DNA from: CAKZNE01 sp964485405
GTDB taxonomy: Bacteria > Bacteroidota > Bacteroidia > Flavobacteriales > Schleiferiaceae
Reading direction: 5' to 3'
NCBI GenBank assembly: GCA_964485405.1
Contig: CAZAJG010000002.1
Span: forward strand, 62,001 to 126,000
DNA length: 64,000 bases
The notes under the pieces are model-generated. The model saw nothing but the letters and a program-made list of their open reading frames with translations, was not told the DNA's origin and searched no databases. Position numbers and translations under genes: made by a program. The number at the start of each line of letters is the position of its first letter. The stretch's first letter is position 1. Shown in pieces: positions 9,101 to 18,100 of this stretch.

Positions 9101-12100
9101 AGGACGACCTAGTGATCCTTTAAGATTGGCATTTGTAAGATTTGCTTGTTCAAAATTGGCAAAATCAAGGGTAGAGCCGGCAAAATCTATCCCGTTCAAA
9201 TTCGCATAGCTAAAATCAACACCGGATAAATTGGTATTGGTAAAACTTGCATTCATATCCGCCAGGTTTATTGAATCCATAGCAGACCCGTGGAAATCGG
9301 TAAAACCGATAAAATTTGGATTTACAAATTTGGATTGAGCAAGAACAGCGGATTGGAAGTCAACTGTATCGAAAGTACAGTTATGGAATTCCACCTCTCT
9401 TAAAACAGCATCTCTGAAATTGGTTTTATGAAATACTACATTATAGAATTTTGCTCCAGTGAGGTCACTACCTTCAAAATCTACGGCATGTAAATCGGAA
9501 CTCCCGTATACAACTATGTTCTTAAGGTTTGGATTATTCGTAAAATCTAAGCCTTTTAAATTCGTGTTTGAGAATGTAGCTCCATCAAAATTACTGCTAT
9601 TATTAAGTGTAGAATAGCTTAAATCAGAATTGGTAAACAGTACAGAATTAAAATCAATTCCTGATAAATCAGATTTATGAATATCCACATTGGTGAAGTT
9701 GGAAGCGGAAAAATCCGCACCGGTCAATTCCGCCCCTACAAGTGTCATATTCGTAAAGGCCATTCCGGTGGCGGTAACACCCTTCATGTTCAATTTACCC
9801 AAATCCATATCGAGCCAATTCCCTCCGCTTATATCTGCATTCTCCAGATTTACGCGAATAAAAGACGAATTGTTATGTACAGTCATACTTTTCAACTCTG
9901 TATTGCCTGTAAAATCCAACTTTTCCCAAACCGTTTCGCTTAAAGATGCATTGTTGAATTTGGTAGCGGTATTAATGCTGATGGAGTCCAAATGACAACC
10001 TGTGAATTCTACGTTTTCAAAATCAGCCCCAGTGATGGTTCCCCCATCTTTTATAGTTACCTGATTAAACTCGGCTCCACCGAAATCAACTGTGGCTATG
10101 GTTGGAGACATAATCATTAAGTGACTTAAGCTGGAAGAGGAAAAATTAAGCTGATTCCAGTTTAGGCTTTTTAACGATAGGTTTTTAAGCGTGCTCTGAT
10201 TTAGAGTAACATTGTTAACACTCCAGTCTACAGTGGTTATGTCTTGAAGGGTAAGGTGATTAAATGTAGAACTTTTGAAAACAGCTTGATCCAGGTTTGT
10301 ACTGCCCTTAAAATACACGTAATTGGCTTGGGTAATATTCTCAAGTGTTGCGGATTTCAGTTTAGTATCTAAAAAGGTCATCTGGTACATATCCACTGCA
10401 TCAAATATGGATTTGGTGAGATCACTCCCATCCATTTTACTGTGGTGCATTTTTCCGTTATGGAACTCTGTGGCTATTAAGAATTTATCCGAAAAGGTTT
10501 TGTAGTTGTAATCTGTATTGTTGCATACGCTAGCGGCTTGTATATGCTCTACGCTACAATCTACAACCACTAGAGCAGGAGCAGGAGGTATTGGCTTTTC
10601 TTTCCGTGGAGAAGGAAGGCTTGGGCCTTTTACTTTCACGGATACATCAAAGTCCTTATCTCCAAGGTTTACGGTCCAATAACAGCAGTTTTCCCAATGA
10701 CAATGGGTATGGCAGCACCAGTGATAACTACAATGCAATTTTTTTAAATGATAGGTGTGTTTTCCTAAACCGTAATGTCCGCGTACACCTACCGTAGCAG
10801 AAGGTTCGTGAAAGTATACATGTGCGTACAGGTCTGTAACTTTTACAACGCCCACATTCAGTAAAGAGGTGTGAAGATTCACATCCAGTTTCCCAGAATT
10901 TTTATCGTAGTCGATTGTAGCTTCTCCTAGCTCTTTGTGCCAGTGTCCAAATATTGGAAGGTTAATATCAACAAAGGCATCTACTTCTCCATCTAAATGG
11001 GTAAGCTCCCAATGTGATCCGCTTTGCTCCAGCTTTACATCAAAACTAGATCTTCCAAAATGCGGCAAAGAGCCATGAGAACTAAAGGATATATACTTTT
11101 TACTGTTTTCTTTCGCATAGGTAAACTCTGCTTCTTCCAACTGAATGTTAAACACACGAAAGGCTTCATACCCTTGGAAATAGGTTATTTCTTTTGGGGT
11201 TCCATTAATCTCAATATCTATTTCTGAACCAAAACCAGGCACCCAGGCATGAGCGCTTCCACTCCAGGCTGTTTCTGTAACATCTACCTCCATTTCAGCA
11301 AAAGTCATCCCTTCAAAACCTATGTAGGCATCGCCATGAAAGAAATCCAAATGGTGTTTTCCATCGCTGTGTTTACTGGTTTGAAATGCGATATCAAATT
11401 GACCGACACCCATGTCAATATCAGCTGTAGCCGCAATAGTATCCGGTCCAAATTTAAAATCCATATTGGCCAATTGATGCCCCAGTACTGCTGCCGCCCC
11501 ATATAGCTCACCGCTTCCTGCATCGAAATCAATAGAAACATCTCCAACAACGCTTACCAAATCGGTATTGCCCGCAGGATTTGGTATATCAAACTCAGCA
11601 TTAAACTGAAAATGTTTATCATCCACATTTAAGTCAATTTCTCCTATTTCGGCATTTACGAGAACGGCATCACCGGTACCTGAAATTTCAAACCCTGTAA
11701 ATGTGCTTATGTGAAATTGACCTCCATAACTAAAGAAATCAATTGTTGGTATTTGTTGAGTTACGGCATCTACTTTTTTAATAACGCCTGTTTTTGGAGG
11801 TGTTTTAATCCCAAAATCGAACTCTGTACCACAGTCCAAAGTTCCTTTAACAACATCTAGGGCTATGTAAGACTTTTGCAGTTCTACCATATTAAAAAGC
11901 TTACCTACTAAAGCTCCACTAATTTGCCCACTGGTGCTTACGGATATCGTTCCATGCATTACGTATACATACTGCATTTCAATCGGTGCTACATCTCCAA
12001 ACAACTCCACTGTAAATACACCACTTGAATCTTTAATTCCTCCTCCTGGGTTGTATAGAGCAAAGCCACTTTCGCCTAGCTCAATAAAAGCACCGGTTAA

Positions 12101-15100
12101 AACCATCTGGCCGCCAAAATCACCATCGCTTTTTATGTAACCGGAAAATTCCAATCCTCCTACTTCTGGAATGTCTGCTTTTCCACTAATGTCGATCTCC
12201 CAATCATTTCCATCTTTGCTAAAGGCAAGGTCTAGATTTGGCATGTTAAAATCGCCCAACTTAAATGATGGTGTCTTTATCTCTACCGCATCAATATCTA
12301 TCCCGGCTGTGGTAATTTTAAGGCCTTCCACATCTACACTAGACCCTAAAAGATCCATGTGCCCACTTAGCAAGATTCCATTATTTAAAGCTTCATGTTC
12401 CGTTACGGTTAAGCTGAAACCCGTAGGTAAAAGATCTGGAAGAGAACCATAATCCATAGTCATGGAAGAAAAGTCTAAACCATCCTCTAAGCTGATGTAT
12501 ATATCTTCTATTTTGGCATATCCTGATGATCCAGGAATAGCAAACTGAGCTGTAAAGCTGGCTTTACCGCCAAGATCATCACTGCTTAAAAGCTCTAATT
12601 CGAAATCTTTATACTTGAATACCGCCTCTTCCAANNNNNNNNNNTAATCGTATTTGAAATCATTAATTCCAAATTTGGCAGCATCACTCAAAGAAACATC
12701 CACACTAACCAGCACATCAGACTCCGTGATTACTCCTCTGGTTATTGTACAACTCACATCTTTCACAGAAATGGTTTGACCACTGAAGTTCACACTATCT
12801 AAGGAGAAGTTACCATCTTGGAATCGTGCATTGCTCACACTTGCTTTACCAAGACTAGAAGGCAAAGTAATCTGAGCCGAAAGTGCTATAAAATCCAAAT
12901 CGAAACTCAAGGAGGTTATTGAAATTGCTGCCCCTCCAAAAGTTATTGGTTGCTGCTCCTGATAGGCGAATGTTCCTCCAGAAATTGAAGCATCATTAAG
13001 GCTAATATCTAGACCTTCTACACTCACCAAGCCCATTTGACTTGGTAGCTGTGCTGTTCCACTTAGCTCAATGATATTATCGTTTATGGTTGCATTTATT
13101 TGATCAATTCCTACACCTCCGTACCCAATCGGAGTAGTAGAGCTTAGTGTTCCTGATTTAATGCTACCGGTATGCGGATCAACCGTAAGCGTATCCACAC
13201 TTAGGCTACCCATATTGTTGGGTAGGTCTAGACTTCCTGTTATTGTGATATCGCCTTGCCCCCAGTCAAATCCCAAATCTGTTATGGTAACAGTTAGTTG
13301 ACCAAACTTTTGAGAGCCAGAATAGTCTACACTACCTCCAGTAATTTGCCCTTGAGTATTCATGCTCAAGTCGGTTATTTGCAGAGTTCCTAGTTTATCA
13401 TTCTCTAAACTTCCCCATAATTCCAGATTTTGGTTCTGGTAAATAGCACTATCCAGGTTCACAATCATTCCTTTATAATGAATGCTTACGCCAGACACTT
13501 CTACCTCACCAACATTCACGTTAAAGTCGTGATCTATACTTACATCTTTTACAGTAACAGTTGCCAGATCATCCGGCAGAGTCATGGAAGCTGAAGCGCT
13601 GAAAACACCATTCTCGTATCCCATGTTATAAGGCGAAAGTGTAGCTCCATTAAAGCTGATTGGATCTCCGCTATATTCTACCGTTCCTCCGTCAAAACCA
13701 CCCTGAAAGTCGACCGTCATTTCGCTTACAGAAATTTTTCTATTGCTTCCAAAGTCTACCACTCCACTAAATGCGATATCGCTACCTGAAAAATCTATTT
13801 CACTTAGGGTAACCGAGCTCTGGCCCAGTTTAAAACTTTGTGAGTTTTGAAGTTGAATACTTCCTGGAATAAATGATCCGGATGAACTTACGCCCATTTG
13901 AGAAACACTCAAAGTTGCTACATCACTTAAAGCTATGCTCCCGTCTACCATTACGGTAGCATCCTGTATGCTTACATTACTTACCTGTATCTCAAAGTTG
14001 TGCCATTTGATCGGGGTATTTGAGCTTAATGCAATAGTTCCATAATCACTTATCCCGGTTTCGTTAATGATCATATCACTTACCGATAAGCTCGCTGTTC
14101 CATCTGGTAGGCTCAAGTTACCACTTAACTTCACTCCGTCTCCGGGTTCAAATTCTGCATTGGCTAGGGTTAGGGTATATCCATGATAGTCCATAGAAAC
14201 ATCATTCGCTGAAATGAATCCACCTGAGACCGTTCCATTTTTATCCACCTTAAGGTTTTGAAGCTGAACGGGTGAGCTGTTGCCTGGCAAGGTTAAATCT
14301 GCAGAAATAATGAGACCATCATCCCAGGAAAGATCGGTAAACGCCAAGTCCATACTCTTGTAGCGCACATCTACATTGGAGGCTTTGATACTATCAATTC
14401 CAAAGCTACCATCCCCAGAAATTTTGAATCCATTAAATGCCACTTGAGCACTGTCTCCAAAAACTGAGGGTAACTCTAAATACCCACTGGCGTTTAAGGT
14501 GGTATTCTGTAGGGTAAGGATTTGAGGAACTGCCGTAAAACTTCCTATGGCAAAGTTGGCATTATCAGAGGTGATGGTTGCCGTTTTAAAAGTTGCTGTT
14601 GGCATATCAAACTCCAAGTCATTTACATAAAAAGTACCGAATTCGTTTAGAACAATGGTTCCATCCAATTCGAGCTCGCTCCCTTCAATAGCCGCATGCG
14701 TTAGAGCTATGGAATAGTTTCCATAAGTCATGTTGATGTTCTGTACATCCACATCGGCAGACAATAACGTTCCTTGTGTACTAAATAGCATGGAGTTTAC
14801 ATCCACTTCACCAGCATTGTTTGGCAACTGCATTTTAGCCTTTAGTTCAATATAATCTTCTTCCAGTTTAACCGAATCTATGGTAAAGCTCGTTTGTCCT
14901 AATTGCCAAGTTTGCCCGGTGTAGGTTATGTTACCGTGATCCGAAATCTCACCACTTGAAGCATCTAAAACCAGATGATCAACATCAAGTTTACCCAAGC
15001 TCGGTACCGTTATGCTTCCCGTATAGATTAGATCATTTCCACTTACTGTAAAAGTGTCTACCTTAATATCAAACCCCTTGTAATAAATGTCTGTATCCAA

Positions 15101-18100
15101 TAGTGTTTCCGTACCGAACTGTATATCGAAAGGATCTCCGGTAATTGTGGTTCCGGTCATAATAGCTTTTACACTATCGGTAGCAGTTTCCACTACTCGT
15201 GCATCAATGGTGAAGCTATTGTCGCCCAAAACTATATCTGAAGGGATTACCGCATACTCTCCGTTTTTAAAGCTAAATCCATTTCCCTCGTAAGTAACCT
15301 TACCTCCGGTTAAACCTCCTGCTGCTACAATATCTACATCATGGAAGCGTACCGTTCCGTTGTTGTTCGGTAGCTGCAAGCTCCCGCTAAATTCAAATTC
15401 TTGACTTTGTACGGTAAGGCTATCTATAGCTAAGGCCATAGACGCAAATTTTAACCGAGCATTTGCCGTATTAAAGTCTCCACCATAAAACTCTCCGTGG
15501 TCACTAATTTGTAGATTCTCTACTCCAATACTTCCATATTTACCTAGGTCTACATTACCGGAAAAACTGAAAGCACCACTCTGGTAATCAACATTTGAAA
15601 GTTCAAGCGTATAATCTCTCCAATTAAATTGAACGCCTTGAGCATTTATTTGTCCAAAATTATCAATACCTGATTCTGAAATCTGCATTCCTGTAACACT
15701 TACGGAAGCGCCACCAGGAAGGTTTAGAGTCCCATCAAAATTTAAGGATGTACCATTAAGGCTTAAAGCCGAAGGAGAAAAACTCAAACCGTTCATCTCT
15801 AGATTTAAACCACTCAGGTCGAAATTTCCACCGTAAAATTTTCCATCTGTACCTATTTCAAGTTGAGCAACACTCACCCCGCCCAAATTTTGTGGCAGCT
15901 GAATATCTCCATCAATAGAAATTCGTTGAGTAGCGCTATTCCAGTCTAGTTGGTTTAGGTTGCAGCTAAATCCCTGAACCTGAATAGAAATATCATTCGA
16001 AACGATACTCTCAATCCCTATATCTCCGGATGAATCAAAGCTTAAACCATTAAAATCTACCTTACCTCCAATGGAAGGTGGAAACTGAAGGTTTCCATTG
16101 ATATGAATGGAATCGTTATGAAGTAGAATTTGATCCACTGATGCTGAAAACTGCCCAATGCTTAATCCATCTCCCTTGTAGACAGAAACTCCTCCAAGTA
16201 TGCTTCCATCTGTGCCAATTGTAAAATCCGTGAAGTCTATTTCACCATAATTATTTGGAAGCATAAAACTTCCATTGAGCTTAATTTGATTACCTCCCAC
16301 CAACTTTGCAGAATCAACATTCAAGGTATAAGCTGAATAATTGAATGAGCCTATATTCAAATCTGCAGAGATAATATCTCCTTTGGAATCCATTGCCATA
16401 TTGGTAATGGCTAAAGTCCCCATGTTTTGAGGCAAGCTCACTTGCGCATCCATTAAGATATTATGATTCTGAATAGAGACAGAGTTAATTTGCGCAGTAA
16501 GCACCCCCCATTGCCAAGATGAGTTTGGATAAGAAACATTGCCCCCTTGAAAAACTCCTTCAGTAGATAAACTCAGTTGGCTTACATCAAATGAGCCTAC
16601 TCCGTCAATTTGGATGGCTCCATCAAAAATGAAATTTCCATTATTGAACTGGCAGTCGCTCAGACTTATGATAAAGTCTGAGTAGTTAATACTTGTATTT
16701 CTAACAAAAATAGAGTCAAGTGTTATGGACTGACCATAGCTTAAACTCATTTTCACACCTATCCGTCCCACCGTATTTGGCAACTCTAATGCTCCATGAA
16801 TTTTCAGATCGCTCCCTTCAAAATCTACACTATTTACATCCAGTAATAAATTTTGAAACTCTAAGGCCTCTCCTTCATGTAAAAAGTGTCCCCCTTCAAA
16901 ACTACCATCAGGGTTTAATTCCATGCTGGTAACCATGATCTTGCCCAGGCTATCTCCTAAACTAATAAGACCGTCTAATTCAATGGCATCTTCTTCTATA
17001 AAAAGCGAATCTATTTGAAGCGGAAATCCATTGTAAGTAGGTTGTAACGTGTTTGGGACAAGTAGGTCCCCTCCACTAAATACTCCCCCTGCATCTAACT
17101 TGAGGTTATTCAGCTTTAAAGTTCCCAAGCCATTTACATCAAACGATCCTTCTAGTAAAAAATAGGGTTCTTGAAAAACCACTGTATCTACTAATAAATT
17201 AAAATTTTTCCACTCTATAGTTTGACTCCCAAAAGAGATGTCTCCATAATCCTCTACTTTTTGAGGACTGACTTTAAGACCGGTGAGGTTTATCCTGCCC
17301 AAACTATCTGGAAGATCAATTTTCCCGTTCATGGTAACCAATTGTTGTTGCTCATCCCAAAGGATAGAATCCACCTCCAATACAAAACCATGATAGGAAA
17401 GCTCGGTTACTCTAGGCTTAAAAATCCCTCCAGCAAGTGTTCCATCCGGCAGCAAGCTCACCTCATCCAACTCTACATTACCCAGATCATTCCCTAGATT
17501 TAGCAAACCATTAAGACGAATGGTGTCATTTTCCCACTTGATTTGATCGGCAATGAAAGAATGGCCTCGATAGTTTAAGTCTACTTGATTCAATAGTACC
17601 TCATCAACCAAAAAGTTGAGTTGATTATCAATTTTTATATGCTTAAAGGTTATCTCGTTAGCTTGGCCAGAAACACTATGCTGAATGCTTAAAATATGCA
17701 ATTCATTGTTTAGAAATCCTATTGAATCCACGTTAGAAGAAAGATCAAAACCACCAACTTTTAAACCCTTTGATCCTACGGAAAAATCACCAGAAATTAT
17801 TTCTCCTTTATAGTTTAGATATACATTCTGAGCATTGATGTTTCCTAACTCTTCCAGATCTATAGTTCCATTTAATCTCAAGGTATCTGTAAAGGCTCCA
17901 CTCGCTAACGTGTCTGAAATGAACACCGCATCAGATACTTGAAAATCGTAGTTATTCAGTTTTAGTTCTAGATTTTCCGCTTCAATATTGGCCACTTTCC
18001 TATCACCTCCTGCACTCACTACAAGTTGATCCAGAACTAAGTATTTATCTAGGTTCGGAACATCTAATTCTCCTTCTAAAACAATTTCCGCATTGGTATT

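Noticed and set aside
6599..17497. Many plus-strand open frames of 60-110 codons inside the giant gene
   Set aside because: They are antisense shadows with no start context, domains or signal sequences, while the minus strand is open for 14.5 kb with a coherent repeat pattern.
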